A stretch of 64,000 nucleotides of DNA from Sulfurimonas sp. HSL3-1 (lineage in GTDB: Bacteria; Campylobacterota; Campylobacteria; Campylobacterales; Sulfurimonadaceae): contig NZ_CP147920.1 of NCBI RefSeq assembly GCF_039645995.1, positions 620,001-684,000 on the forward strand, read 5' to 3'. The translations under genes and the position numbers were made by a program. Positions 36,987 to 46,291 of this stretch are shown piece by piece. Numbering within the stretch: the first letter of the stretch is position 1; each line of letters opens with the position of its first letter. The notes under the pieces are model-generated. The model had not been told where the DNA came from and searched no databases. It saw only the letters and a program-made list of their open reading frames with translations.

Positions 36987-38201
36987 TTACTGTTTGCGCG
37001 CTTTGCCCGCGATGATGAAGCGCAGGGCGTTGAGCTTGATAAAGCCGTTGGCGTCTTTCTGGTCGTAGACCGCGTCCTCTTCGAAGGTACAGTACTCCGG
37101 GTTGAACAGTGACTGTTCGGAGCTGCGTCCGACGACGATGACGTTGCCTTTGTAAAGCTTGAGGCGGACAGTCCCTTCGACGTTCTCCTGGGTCTTGTCG
37201 ATGGCAGCCTGGAGCATCTCACGCTCCGGCGCGAACCAGTAACCGTTGTAGATCAGCTTCGCGTAGCGCGGCATCAGCTCGTCTTTGAGGTGCGCCTCTT
37301 CGCGGTCGAGGGTGATGGACTCGATGGCGCGGTGCGCTTTGAGCATGATCGTACCGCCCGGCGTTTCGTAACAGCCGCGGCTTTTCATCCCGACGTAGCG
37401 GTTCTCGACGATGTCGGCGCGGCCGATACCGTGTTTGCCCGCCAGCTTGTTCAAGGTCTCGAGCATCGTCGCCGGGGAGAGGGCTTCGCCGTTGAGCGTG
37501 ATCGGGTCGCCGTTTTTGTAACCGATCTCGATGTACTCGGGCTCGTTCGGCGCCTCTTCAGGGGAGACGGTCCAGCGCCACATGTCGGCTTCCGGTTCCG
37601 CGGCGGGATCTTCGAGGATGCCCCCTTCGTAGGAGATGTGCAGCAGGTTAGCGTCCATGGAGTAGGGGGATTTTTTACCGCTTTTCTCGATCTTGATGCC
37701 GTGTTTTTCAGCGTAGGCGAGCAGCTTTTCGCGGGAGTTGAGGTCCCATTCACGCCACGGGGCGATGATGGTGAGGCTGCTGTTCTGGCCGAGGTAGCCC
37801 AGTTCGAAGCGGACCTGGTCGTTCCCTTTGCCGGTTGCGCCGTGGCTGACGCCGTCGGCGCCGGTGATCTTGGCGATCTCCGCCTGGCGCTTGGCGATCA
37901 GCGGGCGGGCGATGGAGGTGCCCAGCAGGTACTCGCCCTCATAGATGGCGTTGGCACGGAACATCGGGAAGACGTAGTCGCGGACGAACTCTTCGCGCAG
38001 ATCGTCGATAAAGATGTTTTCGGGCTTGATCCCCAGATCAAGCGCTTTCTGGCGTGCCGGTTCGACCTCTTCGCCCTGGCCGATATCGGCGGTAAAGGTG
38101 ACGACTTCGCACTGGTACTCATCCTGCAGCCACTTGAGGATGACGCTGGTGTCCAGACCGCCGGAGTAGGCCAAAACGACTTTTTTGACTTCTTTTTTCA
38201 T
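36987..38201 (-). CDS. argG: Argininosuccinate synthase
   Basis: A 404-residue enzyme joining citrulline and aspartate with ATP in arginine synthesis. ATP-pyrophosphatase P-loop [16 protein letters not shown] near residue 10, then [25 protein letters not shown] and [17 protein letters not shown] are characteristic. It starts the operon that runs through the FTR-rhodanese fusion into rplI, with a TAAAAT box about 40 bp upstream. Confidence 0.97.
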   Translation of the reverse strand: MKKEVKKVVLAYSGGLDTSVILKWLQDEYQCEVVTFTADIGQGEEVEPARQKALDLGIKPENIFIDDLREEFVRDYVFPMFRANAIYEGEYLLGTSIARPLIAKRQAEIAKITGADGVSHGATGKGNDQVRFELGYLGQNSSLTIIAPWREWDLNSREKLLAYAEKHGIKIEKSGKKSPYSMDANLLHISYEGGILEDPAAEPEADMWRWTVSPEEAPNEPEYIEIGYKNGDPITLNGEALSPATMLETLNKLAGKHGIGRADIVENRYVGMKSRGCYETPGGTIMLKAHRAIESITLDREEAHLKDELMPRYAKLIYNGYWFAPEREMLQAAIDKTQENVEGTVRLKLYKGNVIVVGRSSEQSLFNPEYCTFEEDAVYDQKDANGFIKLNALRFIIAGKARKQ

Positions 38202-38237
38202 GGATAGATGTCCTTGAAGGATAATTATGATGCCGCG

Positions 38238-38243
38238 ATTTTA
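38238..38243 (-). promoter_or_regulatory. -10 box (TAAAAT) for argG
   Basis: GCTAAAATCG on the minus strand, 37 bp upstream of the argG start. Confidence 0.4.
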
Positions 38244-38299
38244 GCGCAGTTTAGATGACGGCGAGGTAAAGGGCAGCCGGGTTGGTGTGGGGGACCTGC

Positions 38300-38305
38300 T
38301 ATACT
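38300..38305 (+). promoter_or_regulatory. -10 box (TATACT) for the 38329 gene
   Basis: TATACT preceded by TGC, 24 bp before the ATG at 38329. Confidence 0.4.
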
Positions 38306-38328
38306 TTTGAAAAAGTTTGGAGCTCCGG

Positions 38329-38580
38329 ATGCCAAGTTTTGCCATTATCGGCGGTCTTTTACTTAACGTCGGCGCCTTTTTGACCTACCGCGGGAAAATC
38401 TTCGAAGCGGTGTGGGCCTACCTGGTGGCAGATCTGTGCTGGATCGCGATGGCGTGGGAACGCAACGACGGCTGGGGCATGCTCTTTATCGCCATAGGCA
38501 TCGCCTTCGGGCTGCTGGCCTTTCGGCGGATGCACCGGGGCGACATGGAAAAATCACTGAACAAGGATGAACGTGGCTGA
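38329..38580 (+). CDS. Small membrane protein of unknown function
   Basis: An 83-residue protein with about three hydrophobic segments (FAIIGGLLLNVGAFLTY; AVWAYLVADLCWIAMAW; MLFIAIGIAFGLLAF) and a charged tail. ATG 38329 has GGAG six bases upstream; the TTG at 38317 overlaps that ribosome site and is less likely. No family recognised. The next gene starts inside its last codons. Confidence 0.7.
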   Translation: MPSFAIIGGLLLNVGAFLTYRGKIFEAVWAYLVADLCWIAMAWERNDGWGMLFIAIGIAFGLLAFRRMHRGDMEKSLNKDERG

Positions 38581-38872
38581 CACGATGCTATACGAAGCGC
38601 AGGGATTGCAGCTTGACCTTTCCAAAATCACCCGCCTCTACCCGGCGGCGATCGTCGAGGGGGGTGGGGCTGAGGCCCAGGTCTCCCTTGAGTGGGCGGA
38701 TTTGAAGAAGGACGAGGTGAAGATCGCGGAGTACGTCCTCGTCTTTGACTTCGACCCTCCGGGAGAGGTCCCGGCCCAGCGCAAATTGCTCCATTTTGAG
38801 ACGAAAGCGGCGCTCTTCGAGACAATGCAGAGTCTATCAGATATCTTCGAAAAGGCCTACAAGGGGGCTTAG
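38573..38872 (+). CDS. Small soluble protein of unknown function
   Basis: A 99-residue acidic protein. GTG 38573 has AAGGA at ideal spacing, whereas the ATG at 38567 overlaps that site and the ATG at 38585 lacks one. The sequence looks like a single small alpha/beta domain (AQVSLEWADLKKDEVKIAEY; ALFETMQSLSDIFEKAY). It overlaps the preceding membrane protein gene by 8 bases and ends tail-to-tail with the envC-like gene. Confidence 0.7.
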   Translation: MADTMLYEAQGLQLDLSKITRLYPAAIVEGGGAEAQVSLEWADLKKDEVKIAEYVLVFDFDPPGEVPAQRKLLHFETKAALFETMQSLSDIFEKAYKGA

Positions 38873-40083
38873 CGGATGACCTGCAGCGGATCGATGTGGT
38901 AGTTTTTCTGGGTCACTTCGAACATCAGCTCATCGTTCACGCGGCCGATGACGCTCCCTTTTTTAAGACGCTTGCCTTTCTGGACCGTCGGGGCGATCTG
39001 GTCGAGGTGGGCATAGATGGTATGCAGTCCGCCGGAGTGCTCGATAATGACGACGTTCTCCAACATCGGCGTCTCCTGGGCAAGAATGACCTTGCCGTTG
39101 AAGATGGCCTTGACTTTGGCGTTGGAGCTTTTTGGCTGCAGGGAGACCGACTCGTTGAAGATCTTGATCTTGTAGATCGGATCGGTGTAGGTGCCGTAGC
39201 GCTTCAGAACCGTGTACGCATCGAGCGGTGCGATCGTCTTTGAACCGCGGTAGCGGCGGGTTCGCGCCTTGTGGTAGCTGCTGCCGACCGAACGCACATC
39301 TGGAACCTCTTTGGAAGCCAGCAGCGCTTCATTGCGCTTCTCCTCCTGACGCGCGGCCGCTTTTTGTGATTCGCTCTCCTGGATAATGTGCAGTTGGGCC
39401 AGGGTCTTTTTCAGGGCGGACTTCTGCGCCAGAATCTTTTTGATCTCTTTTTTATAGCGGCTCTTCTTCGTCTGCAGGTCGCCCAGGGCCTTTTCGTTCG
39501 TCTTTTTGGCTTTTTGAAGGTCGCGTTTCTCCTGCTCGATCGAAGCGATGTCCGTTTTAAGCCGTGCCGTTTTTGCCGTCAGCTGCTTCAGGGCCGCTTC
39601 GTTTGCGCGGAAGTCGTTCCCGAGTTTCTTGATCTGTTCTTTGGTCTGCTCGTTCAGTGCGCTAAAGACCGCTTCGCCGATGACCGCGTCGGGGGAAAGG
39701 GTGTTGCTGTCCTCCTGGATCATGGTGAGGGAGACGATACGCGCCATAAGGTCGGCGAGGTCGTCGCGCAGCTTTTTGCGGTTGGCTTCGAGGGTCTCCT
39801 GCGTTTCGGCGAGCGTGACCAGCTCATCCTTGGCGCCGGAAAGGATGGTAGCCTTGCCCTGCAGTGCCGACTCGAGGGATTCGATCTTCTTTTGCTGGGT
39901 CAGAACGGTCCGCTTTTTTTTCAGGATCGCCTTGGCGGTCTTGGCCATCTTGGCATTGACCGAGGCGTAGTTGCGGTCAAAAGAGCTGAGACTTTTGGAG
40001 GTCTCGTCGATTTTGTCGTCGATGCTTTTGGCCGTCACAGTGGCGGTGAGCAGCACCAAAAGCAGAAGGGCGGACCGGATCAT
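38869..40083 (-). CDS. EnvC-like murein hydrolase activator (degenerate M23 domain)
   Basis: A 404-residue exported protein: signal peptide (MIRSALLLLVLLTATVTA), then long coiled coils (about residues 30-250) and a C-terminal LytM/M23 fold (about 300-400). In place of the zinc motif HLHFE the sequence reads ELMFEV, so the domain is probably non-catalytic, as in EnvC, which activates cell-wall amidases at the septum when driven by FtsEX. YAHLDQ and KGSVIGRV retain the fold. It begins 4 bases inside the end of ftsX, which supports this role. Confidence 0.87.
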   Translation of the reverse strand: MIRSALLLLVLLTATVTAKSIDDKIDETSKSLSSFDRNYASVNAKMAKTAKAILKKKRTVLTQQKKIESLESALQGKATILSGAKDELVTLAETQETLEANRKKLRDDLADLMARIVSLTMIQEDSNTLSPDAVIGEAVFSALNEQTKEQIKKLGNDFRANEAALKQLTAKTARLKTDIASIEQEKRDLQKAKKTNEKALGDLQTKKSRYKKEIKKILAQKSALKKTLAQLHIIQESESQKAAARQEEKRNEALLASKEVPDVRSVGSSYHKARTRRYRGSKTIAPLDAYTVLKRYGTYTDPIYKIKIFNESVSLQPKSSNAKVKAIFNGKVILAQETPMLENVVIIEHSGGLHTIYAHLDQIAPTVQKGKRLKKGSVIGRVNDELMFEVTQKNYHIDPLQVIR

Positions 40084-40892
40084 ACCTCTTCTTTGTGCCC
40101 CATGACGATCATGGAAGCGAGCAGGATGGAGAGGGAGATGGCCACGCCGGTGAGCAGCGGCACGTCATGCAGCGGCTGGAAGAGCGTCGGCTGCAGCTGC
40201 ACGAGGGAGAGGAGCTGTGCCATCCAGCCGTAGTGGTCGACAAGGACAAAGACGGTTGTCGCCAGCAGCGAGGCGATCACGGCATCGACGATGGCCAGGC
40301 GGAAGAGGACGGCCGACCGCAGCCAGACCGGGGCGCCGAAGAGGGCCATGATGTTCATCCGTTCGCGGTGCTGGAACTGCCACAGGCGCATCTCTTTGAT
40401 GATGAGCAGCGAGGTGACGAGGAGGACGACGGCCGCCAGGACACTGACGACGTTCTTGAAAAGCTGCAGCAGTCGGTAGACGGTGTCATGCTGCTGTGCA
40501 AAGGTCTCGACGCGGCTGATGGCGCGGTCGCGCAGCAGCCTCTTCCCCAGTTCCCGCGCCTCGTCCGGGGTGATGAAGTTTGCCATCCGCAGCCGGTAGA
40601 AATGCGGAAGGTTCAGCGTCATCAGGTTGATCTGTGAGTCGCCGGTCTGCTGCTGGAGCTGCTGCAGTACCCGGCTGGGCGAGAGGGGTTCGACGGCGCT
40701 GATAGCGTCGTCGATGCCCTGGAAAAAGGCGAGGGAGAGGTTGCTGTCGCTGACGACGACGATGCCGTAGTTGTCCCCCAGGCGCTGTTCGTATGCCCCG
40801 ATGACCCGCTCCAGGCTCAAAAAGAGCTGCAGGGTGATGAGGATGGAGAAGAGCGCCGTGATCAGCGAAAAGTGGCTTTTAAGAGACTTCAT
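40080..40892 (-). CDS. ftsX: Cell-division protein FtsX
   Basis: A 270-residue membrane protein with four helices: one near the N-terminus (FSLITALFSILITLQLFL), a periplasmic domain (about 35-150), and three more helices (VSVLAAVVLLVTSLLII; LFRLAIVDAVIASLLATTV; GVAISLSILLASMIVM). This is the FtsX layout. With FtsE it forms an ABC complex that couples ATP hydrolysis to peptidoglycan cleavage through EnvC. It overlaps ftsE by 14 bases and the envC-like gene by 4. Confidence 0.87.
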   Translation of the reverse strand: MKSLKSHFSLITALFSILITLQLFLSLERVIGAYEQRLGDNYGIVVVSDSNLSLAFFQGIDDAISAVEPLSPSRVLQQLQQQTGDSQINLMTLNLPHFYRLRMANFITPDEARELGKRLLRDRAISRVETFAQQHDTVYRLLQLFKNVVSVLAAVVLLVTSLLIIKEMRLWQFQHRERMNIMALFGAPVWLRSAVLFRLAIVDAVIASLLATTVFVLVDHYGWMAQLLSLVQLQPTLFQPLHDVPLLTGVAISLSILLASMIVMGHKEEV

Positions 40893-41550
40893 AGACGTCT
40901 CCGTGCTCGATATGGTAGTGCTTGTATTTGACCCCCAGCGTCTCGGGGATGTGGTGGGTGACGACGACGACGGTCGCTTCGAGCTGGGTATTGGCCCCTT
41001 CCAGAAGGTTCCAGATCACCTTGGAGGAGTACTCGTCAAGGTTCCCCGTCGGCTCATCCGCGAGGATGAGGATGGGATTGTGGGCAAGGGCGCGGGCCAT
41101 CGCGACGCGCTGCTGCTCGCCCCCGCTCAGCTCCATGGGGTACTTGCCCCGCTGGTGGGTGAGTTTGACGTGGCCGAGGAGCTTCTCCACCTGCATCTCG
41201 CTGATGTCGCGGGCGTATCCGTTGATGAGCAGCGGGAGCATGACATTCTTCTCTATAGTCCACTCTTTGACCAGCTTGTAATCCTGGAAGACAATCCCGA
41301 CGTGGCGGCGCAGGAAGTTGAGTTTCTTCGTATTGATATTGTCCATGTCGACCCCGCCGACGGTGAGGGAGCCGGAGAGCATGGGGAGGGCACCGAAGAA
41401 GGACTTGAGCAGGGTGGATTTGCCGCTCCCGCTGGCCCCGGTGATAAAAACGAAGCTGCCGGAGTCGATGGCGAAGGTCGCCTTGGAGATGATCGTTTCA
41501 TGCTTGCCGTAGCCCAGGGAGAGGTTGTCGGCGATGATGATCTTATCCAT
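40879..41550 (-). CDS. ftsE: Cell-division ATP-binding protein FtsE
   Basis: A 223-residue ABC ATPase: Walker [16 protein letters not shown]-loop [10 protein letters not shown], signature [15 protein letters not shown], Walker [14 protein letters not shown] and switch His VVVVTHH. It pairs with the adjacent ftsX. The start overlaps the trmB stop by 8 bases. Confidence 0.92.
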   Translation of the reverse strand: MDKIIIADNLSLGYGKHETIISKATFAIDSGSFVFITGASGSGKSTLLKSFFGALPMLSGSLTVGGVDMDNINTKKLNFLRRHVGIVFQDYKLVKEWTIEKNVMLPLLINGYARDISEMQVEKLLGHVKLTHQRGKYPMELSGGEQQRVAMARALAHNPILILADEPTGNLDEYSSKVIWNLLEGANTQLEATVVVVTHHIPETLGVKYKHYHIEHGDVYEVS

Positions 41551-42715
41551 GCAGGGCCTCGATCAGGAGCTGATGCGCACGGGCGTTCGTCCGGGAACGC
41601 ACCGGCGGTGTCGGGAGGTAGCGCGGCGCATCGCCGAGGATCAGGTAGAGATGTTCGGGACGGGCGTAGGGGCCCATGGAGAGGCGGAACATGGCGCGGC
41701 CGTCGTCGGTGCGGTAGAGGCGCTCGAAGTGCACGAACCCCTCGTCGAAACGCAGCGTGGAGCCGTTGAGGGCTTCGAGGCGTTCCGGGTCGGGTGCGAT
41801 GGCGTTGAAAGCGAAGGGGGCGATCGCCTCGAGCGGTCCGGAAAGCTCTTCGTTGTGCATCAGCACGTCGTAGATGTTCTTCTCCATCCGGCGCCAGCGA
41901 TCCTCGTATTTGCTACTGACCTCCAGGGCGCGGTTCTTGTAGATCTCGATATGGTTCTGGTTCAGGGCCATAAAGGTCTCGAAACTGTAGGCGAAGTAGT
42001 TGTCGCTGTCGGTACGCAGCTCCAGTTTCCCCTCGGGCTTCAGCACCCGGATGCTTTCGGCAATGAAAGCTTCGCCGATGACGCGGCGGTGGGGTTTCTT
42101 GTCCCAGGGGACGGGAAAGTGGACGTAGATCCGCCCGGCAAGGTTGGAGGGGACGAGTTCCAAAAAGAGGCGGGCATCGTAATCGAGCAGCAGGATATTG
42201 TCAAGCTGCTGGATGTTGATCTGTTTGAGCACCTGCTCGATGGAGGGCTTGTGAATCTCGATCCCGATAAAGAGGACCTCCGGGTTCGCCTTGGCCTGGT
42301 GCAGCAGGTGGCGACCGGAACCGAAGCCCACTTCGATGCGGATCTCACGGTCGGTGGGAAAGTCGCGCTCGAAATCGTGGATGGACCACAGCGCGCTGTC
42401 GTTGCCCAGGTGCATGTTCGCTTCGCCGCTGTCGACGTTCGAGGCGAGGACCTCCAGCCCGACGAGCCCCGCATAGGCCTGAAGGGCGCGCTTGACATAG
42501 TGCGTGGCCGACGGGCGGGAGATCTTGTCCGCTTTGAGCAGGGTCTTGTCCGGCAGCCGCTTGAGCAGCAGGAAGAACTCCTTTTCGCCGATGGAGGCGG
42601 CGATCAGTTTTTCATCGTCGTGGAGGGTGTTTTCCGCCATATAGTGAAAAGTGACGCCGTCCGCAGCCGCGGGGAAGGCCGGAGCCTTGAACGAAGCGAT
42701 ATGCAGGTGGGGCAT
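41543..42715 (-). CDS. trmB: tRNA (guanine-N7-)-methyltransferase
   Basis: A 390-residue TrmB that methylates G46 of tRNA. ATG 42715 gives MPHLHIASFKAP and leaves a 4-base gap after the upstream gene. The SAM-binding region VGFGSGRHLLHQAKANPEVLFIG and IYVHFPVPWDKKPHRR are typical. An N-terminal extension of about 100 residues, and a C-terminal one, are longer than in E. coli TrmB but usual for Campylobacterota. Confidence 0.9.
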   Translation of the reverse strand: MPHLHIASFKAPAFPAAADGVTFHYMAENTLHDDEKLIAASIGEKEFFLLLKRLPDKTLLKADKISRPSATHYVKRALQAYAGLVGLEVLASNVDSGEANMHLGNDSALWSIHDFERDFPTDREIRIEVGFGSGRHLLHQAKANPEVLFIGIEIHKPSIEQVLKQINIQQLDNILLLDYDARLFLELVPSNLAGRIYVHFPVPWDKKPHRRVIGEAFIAESIRVLKPEGKLELRTDSDNYFAYSFETFMALNQNHIEIYKNRALEVSSKYEDRWRRMEKNIYDVLMHNEELSGPLEAIAPFAFNAIAPDPERLEALNGSTLRFDEGFVHFERLYRTDDGRAMFRLSMGPYARPEHLYLILGDAPRYLPTPPVRSRTNARAHQLLIEALHG

Positions 42716-42719
42716 CGGG

Positions 42720-43976
42720 TTACTGGCCCTCCAGGACGATGGTCTTGGACGCGGAAGGTTCAGACTTGAGGCCGTTGGCATCGACGGCGATCACCTTGTA
42801 GCTGTACTCCAGTCCCGGCGAAACGTTCACATCGGTGAAGCTTTCGGTTTTGATGTCGCGGATAACGTTCTCTTTGCTGTCAAACCACCCGCTGCGGGTC
42901 GTCTTGAGGAGTTCGAAGGCGACGGCGCGGCTGTCTTTGGATTTCCATCGTACCACGACGGCCTTGTTGCGCAGCGCGAGGGCGGTCAGTTCGGGGACGG
43001 CGGGCGCGGCCATCGTCGTGCCTTCGGCGGGTTCGCTCGGCAGGCTCTCCAGCTCATCCTTGTCGACCGCCGCGACTTTGTAGAAGTAGCGCACACCGTT
43101 TTCGTCGACCTTGTCCGTGAAAGCGGTGCGGTCGACTTTGGCGCGGTAGCTGTAGTAGCCGTCTTCGCGGTCGGCACGGTAGACCTTGTAGTAGACGATC
43201 CCTTTGTCGGGGGAGGGCTGCCACTGCAGGGCGACCCGGTGGATCGCACCCCGGCCGGCGGAGAGCTGCGACGGCGGCAGCGGGAGCGGTTTGGTCGCGA
43301 CGGTCACGACGGCGGAGGGGAGGCTCTTCTCGCCGCTGAAAGTGCGGGCGAGGATGCGGTACCGGTAGACGCTGTCGTCGTCAAGATCGTGGTCGATGTG
43401 CTCGGCATGGAGGCGGCCGTCGATGCGGGCGATCCAGTGGAAGGATTTCTCGCCCGGATCGAGGCGTTCGATCTCATACCCCTCGACGCGCAGGTCCGGG
43501 TGGGGACGCCAGAGGAGTTTGGCGCTGCGGGCCAGCTCTTTGGTCGCCGTGAAGTAGCTGACCGGCTCGGGGAGGCTCAGCGTTTTGGCGGCGACGGTGT
43601 TGTCGGGCATGGATTCGCGCCCCTTGGCGTCGACGGTCGTGAAGCGGTAGCGGTAGGTCGTCGCGGGCTGCAGGCCGGCGTCGACGTAGTGGGTACGGAG
43701 GGTGTCGTCGATCACGGCGATGCGGTAGAGTTTGTCGTCCTCACCGCCCGGGGTGTCGCGGTAGATATTTACGCCTTTGACCCGCGGGTCCTTGACCGGT
43801 TTCCACTCAAATGCGATGGCGGCGGTGTCGCTAAGGTAGCCGTTGATGCTGACCTGGGGCAGGGTGTTGTCGATTGCGACAGGTTCGGCGGGGGCAGGTC
43901 CTCCGACACAGCCGCTAATCAGCAGCGTCAGTGTCGAAAAGAGTGCCGATACGATCAGGGTCGAGCGTCTCATCAT
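42720..43976 (-). CDS. Lipoprotein with four fibronectin type III-like domains
   Basis: A 418-residue predicted lipoprotein: signal and lipobox LLISGC near residue 22, then four Fn3-like units of about 95 residues, each ending in a YxYxxxAxDxxGxES-type strand (TYRYRFTTVDAKGRES, YFYKVAAVDKDELES, EYSYKVIAVDANGLKS). ATG 43976 or 43973 gives the signal peptide; both overlap the end of rluD by about 60 bases. Probably outer-membrane or periplasmic; role unknown. Its position between rluD and trmB-ftsEX suggests coexpression with division genes. Confidence 0.85.
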   Translation of the reverse strand: MMRRSTLIVSALFSTLTLLISGCVGGPAPAEPVAIDNTLPQVSINGYLSDTAAIAFEWKPVKDPRVKGVNIYRDTPGGEDDKLYRIAVIDDTLRTHYVDAGLQPATTYRYRFTTVDAKGRESMPDNTVAAKTLSLPEPVSYFTATKELARSAKLLWRPHPDLRVEGYEIERLDPGEKSFHWIARIDGRLHAEHIDHDLDDDSVYRYRILARTFSGEKSLPSAVVTVATKPLPLPPSQLSAGRGAIHRVALQWQPSPDKGIVYYKVYRADREDGYYSYRAKVDRTAFTDKVDENGVRYFYKVAAVDKDELESLPSEPAEGTTMAAPAVPELTALALRNKAVVVRWKSKDSRAVAFELLKTTRSGWFDSKENVIRDIKTESFTDVNVSPGLEYSYKVIAVDANGLKSEPSASKTIVLEGQ

Positions 43977-44898
43977 CCAGTGTCTCCGTAGGGAAATGCG
44001 ACTGCAGCCTCTCTGTAAGCGCCGCGGGAAGCGGGGCCGCAAAACGCATCGCCTTCCCCGTCCGCGGATGGGTGAAGTAGAGCGTATAGGCGTGCAGCAG
44101 AATACGTTGGATTTTATCGGGATTGCTCTTAATGCCGTATAAATGGTCGCCGAGGATATGGCGGCTGAAACTCTCCAGGTGGACGCGGATCTGGTGGGTG
44201 CGCCCCGTAAAGAGTTTACAGGCGATCAGTTCCTCTTTTTCGTCCTTGGAGAGCAGCAGCTTTTTAAAGAGGGTCTGCGCACTCTTGCCGTGAGGGACGA
44301 CGGCCATCTTGAGGCGGTTGTGGGGGCTGCGCCCGATCGGCTTGTCCACCAGGGTGAGATCCTCTTTGAGCGGCGGAGTGACGACGGCAAGGTAGTAGCG
44401 CCCCATGCTTTTGTCCTGGAGCTGCTTGGAGAGGGCGTCGTGGGCCTCGTTCGTTTTGGCGACGATCATGACGCCGCTGGTGCCTTTGTCGAGGCGGTGG
44501 ACGATGCCGTGGCGCTCCTCGCCGCTGAGCGTCGAGAGGCGGATGTCGTGGTGTTTGAGCCAGTCGACGAGGGTCGGCTCCTTGACGCTGGGGGCCGGGT
44601 GGACGGTGAGGCCGCTGGGCTTGTCGATGATGAGCAGGTCGTCATCCTCATAGAGAATGGGCACGTCGAAATCGATGGGCTGCGCTTCTTCGGGCTCCAT
44701 CTGGGGCAGCGTAACCGTGACCTTTTCGCCGGACTTGAGTTTCACCCCCGGCTTGGCCGCCGCTTTGGCCTCGACGGCGACATGGCCGTTCTTGATGAGG
44801 TGGGCGATCTGGTTGCGGGGTTCGCCCATCGCCTGCCCCAGAAAGGTGTCGAGGCGTTCGCCCCCGGCGGCTTCGAAAGTCAGGACAGTTGGCTGCAT
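43915..44898 (-). CDS. RluA/RluD-family pseudouridine synthase
   Basis: A 327-residue enzyme making pseudouridine in rRNA. ATG 44898 is preceded by AAAGG. An S4 domain (RLDTFLGQAMGEPRNQIAHLIKNG) leads into the catalytic domain with DKPSGLTVHP and the catalytic-Asp motif GIVHRLDKGTSGVMIVAK, then FTGRTHQIRVHLES. RluD is the likely orthologue because of the S4 domain and length. Its C-terminus overlaps the lipoprotein gene. Confidence 0.93.
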   Translation of the reverse strand: MQPTVLTFEAAGGERLDTFLGQAMGEPRNQIAHLIKNGHVAVEAKAAAKPGVKLKSGEKVTVTLPQMEPEEAQPIDFDVPILYEDDDLLIIDKPSGLTVHPAPSVKEPTLVDWLKHHDIRLSTLSGEERHGIVHRLDKGTSGVMIVAKTNEAHDALSKQLQDKSMGRYYLAVVTPPLKEDLTLVDKPIGRSPHNRLKMAVVPHGKSAQTLFKKLLLSKDEKEELIACKLFTGRTHQIRVHLESFSRHILGDHLYGIKSNPDKIQRILLHAYTLYFTHPRTGKAMRFAAPLPAALTERLQSHFPTETLDDETLDPDRIGTLFDTDAAD

Positions 44899-44910
44899 GG
44901 GAACCTTTGT

Positions 44911-44916
44911 TATAAT
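44911..44916 (+). promoter_or_regulatory. -10 box (TATAAT) for rodA
   Basis: TATAAT about 110 bp before the rodA start. The leader between them has inverted GCGTTAAGCG-like repeats (about 44931-45010) and no gene. Confidence 0.5.
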
Positions 44917-45023
44917 TTTGGCACTGGGCATTAAGCGCTGTGGCTAAAAGCGGGAGAAAGACCTCTACCGCTCTATTTTCTACACGTTTGACGCTGAACG
45001 CTTAACGCTTGAGAGGACGTGCC

Positions 45024-46133
45024 TTGCGCAGAATAGATAGACGCATTTTAGCACACTTCGATTTTGTCATCCCGGCGCTGATCGTGCCCCTCGTCCTGGT
45101 GTCGGGGTGGCTGATCGGCGAGATCCACCCCCTCCTGGCGCACAAACACCTCGTCTATGTCGGCGTCGGGGCGGTCGTCTTCACCTTTTTCTTCTTTCTG
45201 CCCGTGCGGCGGCTCAGCTGGATGATCCCGATCTTCTACTGGTTCAACATCGGCCTGCTGCTCGCCGTCGAGTTTTTCGGCCATGCGCGCCTGGGTGCGA
45301 AGCGCTGGATCGAACTCCCCTTCGTCCACTTCACCATGCAGCCCTCCGAGCTGATGAAACCGGCGTTTATCCTGATGCTTGCCTACCTCGTTTCGCGCAA
45401 TCCGCCTCCCTACGGCGGCTACGGCTGGGCCGCTTTTTTGAAACTCTCCTTTTACATCCTGCTCCCTTTCTTTCTCATCGCCAAGGAGCCGGACCTGGGG
45501 ACGGCCACCGTCTTGCTGCTGCTGGGGGTGGGGGTACTCTTTCTCGTCGGGGTGCGCTGGAAGATCTGGCTGACGCTGGCGGTCGGTTTTATCGTCTCGA
45601 TGCCGCTGATCTATACCCAGCTGCACGACTACCAGAAGAAGCGGATCACGGACTTTATGAGCGAGAAACCGAGCTATCACGTCCAGCAGTCCATCATCGC
45701 CATCGGTTCGGGCGGGGTCGTCGGTAAGGCCAAGGAGGAGGCGACGCAGACGCAGATGAAGTTCCTTCCCATCGCGTCGAGCGACTTCATTTTCGCCTAC
45801 GTCGTGGAGCGTTTCGGGTTTATGGGAGCAGTGCTGCTGATCGGGCTCTATGCCCTGATCATCATCCACCTGCTCGGCATCAGCCTCTACACCCACGACC
45901 CCTACATCAAGGTCGTCAGCGCGTCGGTCTCTTTGCTCATCTTCGTCTACATGAGCGTCAATATCGCGATGACCATCGGGCTCGCCCCCGTTGTCGGCGT
46001 CCCGCTGCCGATGTTCAGCTACGGCGGCAGCAGTTTCGTCAATTTCATGATCCTCTTCGGGATGCTTGAAAACCTGATGGCGTTCCGCTTCACCGAACTC
46101 TACCACCGCCGGGGCAAAAAAAGCTTCGTCTAA
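45024..46133 (+). CDS. rodA: RodA/FtsW-family peptidoglycan polymerase (RodA-like)
   Basis: A 369-residue SEDS glycosyltransferase with ten membrane segments. TTG 45024 is chosen because AGAGGA lies six bases upstream; a TTG at 45009 overlaps it. Conserved regions: GAKRWIELPFVHFTMQPSEL, IAKEPDLGTATVLLLLGVG (with the catalytic Asp of this family) and PMFSYGGSSFVNF near the C-terminus. RodA builds the lateral wall with a class B PBP. The hydrophobic KRWI pattern and short N-terminus favour RodA over FtsW. Confidence 0.9.
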   Translation: MRRIDRRILAHFDFVIPALIVPLVLVSGWLIGEIHPLLAHKHLVYVGVGAVVFTFFFFLPVRRLSWMIPIFYWFNIGLLLAVEFFGHARLGAKRWIELPFVHFTMQPSELMKPAFILMLAYLVSRNPPPYGGYGWAAFLKLSFYILLPFFLIAKEPDLGTATVLLLLGVGVLFLVGVRWKIWLTLAVGFIVSMPLIYTQLHDYQKKRITDFMSEKPSYHVQQSIIAIGSGGVVGKAKEEATQTQMKFLPIASSDFIFAYVVERFGFMGAVLLIGLYALIIIHLLGISLYTHDPYIKVVSASVSLLIFVYMSVNIAMTIGLAPVVGVPLPMFSYGGSSFVNFMILFGMLENLMAFRFTELYHRRGKKSFV

Positions 46134-46145
46134 AGGGCGCGAAAG

Positions 46146-46151
46146 TATAAT
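46146..46151 (+). promoter_or_regulatory. -10 box (TATAAT) for the tRNA gene
   Basis: TATAAT 24 bp upstream of the tRNA 5' end. Confidence 0.55.
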
Positions 46152-46174
46152 TCGCTCCTTCCTGTAGAGGATGT

Positions 46175-46251
46175 GGGTCTTTAGCTCAGTTGGTTAGAGC
46201 CCCCCGCTCATAACGGGGTGGTCCAGGGTTCGAGTCCCTGAGGACCCACCA
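46175..46251 (+). tRNA. tRNA with CAU anticodon (Ile2 or elongator Met)
   Basis: A 77-base cloverleaf including the encoded CCA: acceptor GGGTCTT/AGGACCC (one G-U), D arm GCTCAGTTGGTTAGAGC, anticodon stem CCCCG/CGGGG with loop CTCATAA, and T arm CCAGGGTTCGAGTCCCTG. A CAU anticodon can be elongator Met or, if C34 is modified to lysidine, Ile2. The GGGTCTTTAGCTC start resembles isoleucine tRNAs, but sequence alone does not settle it. It is not the initiator, since the acceptor end is fully paired. Confidence 0.9.
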
Positions 46252-46291
46252 CCAGACCTACGATACCTTTTTCCCTTGTTTTGTCAGAACG

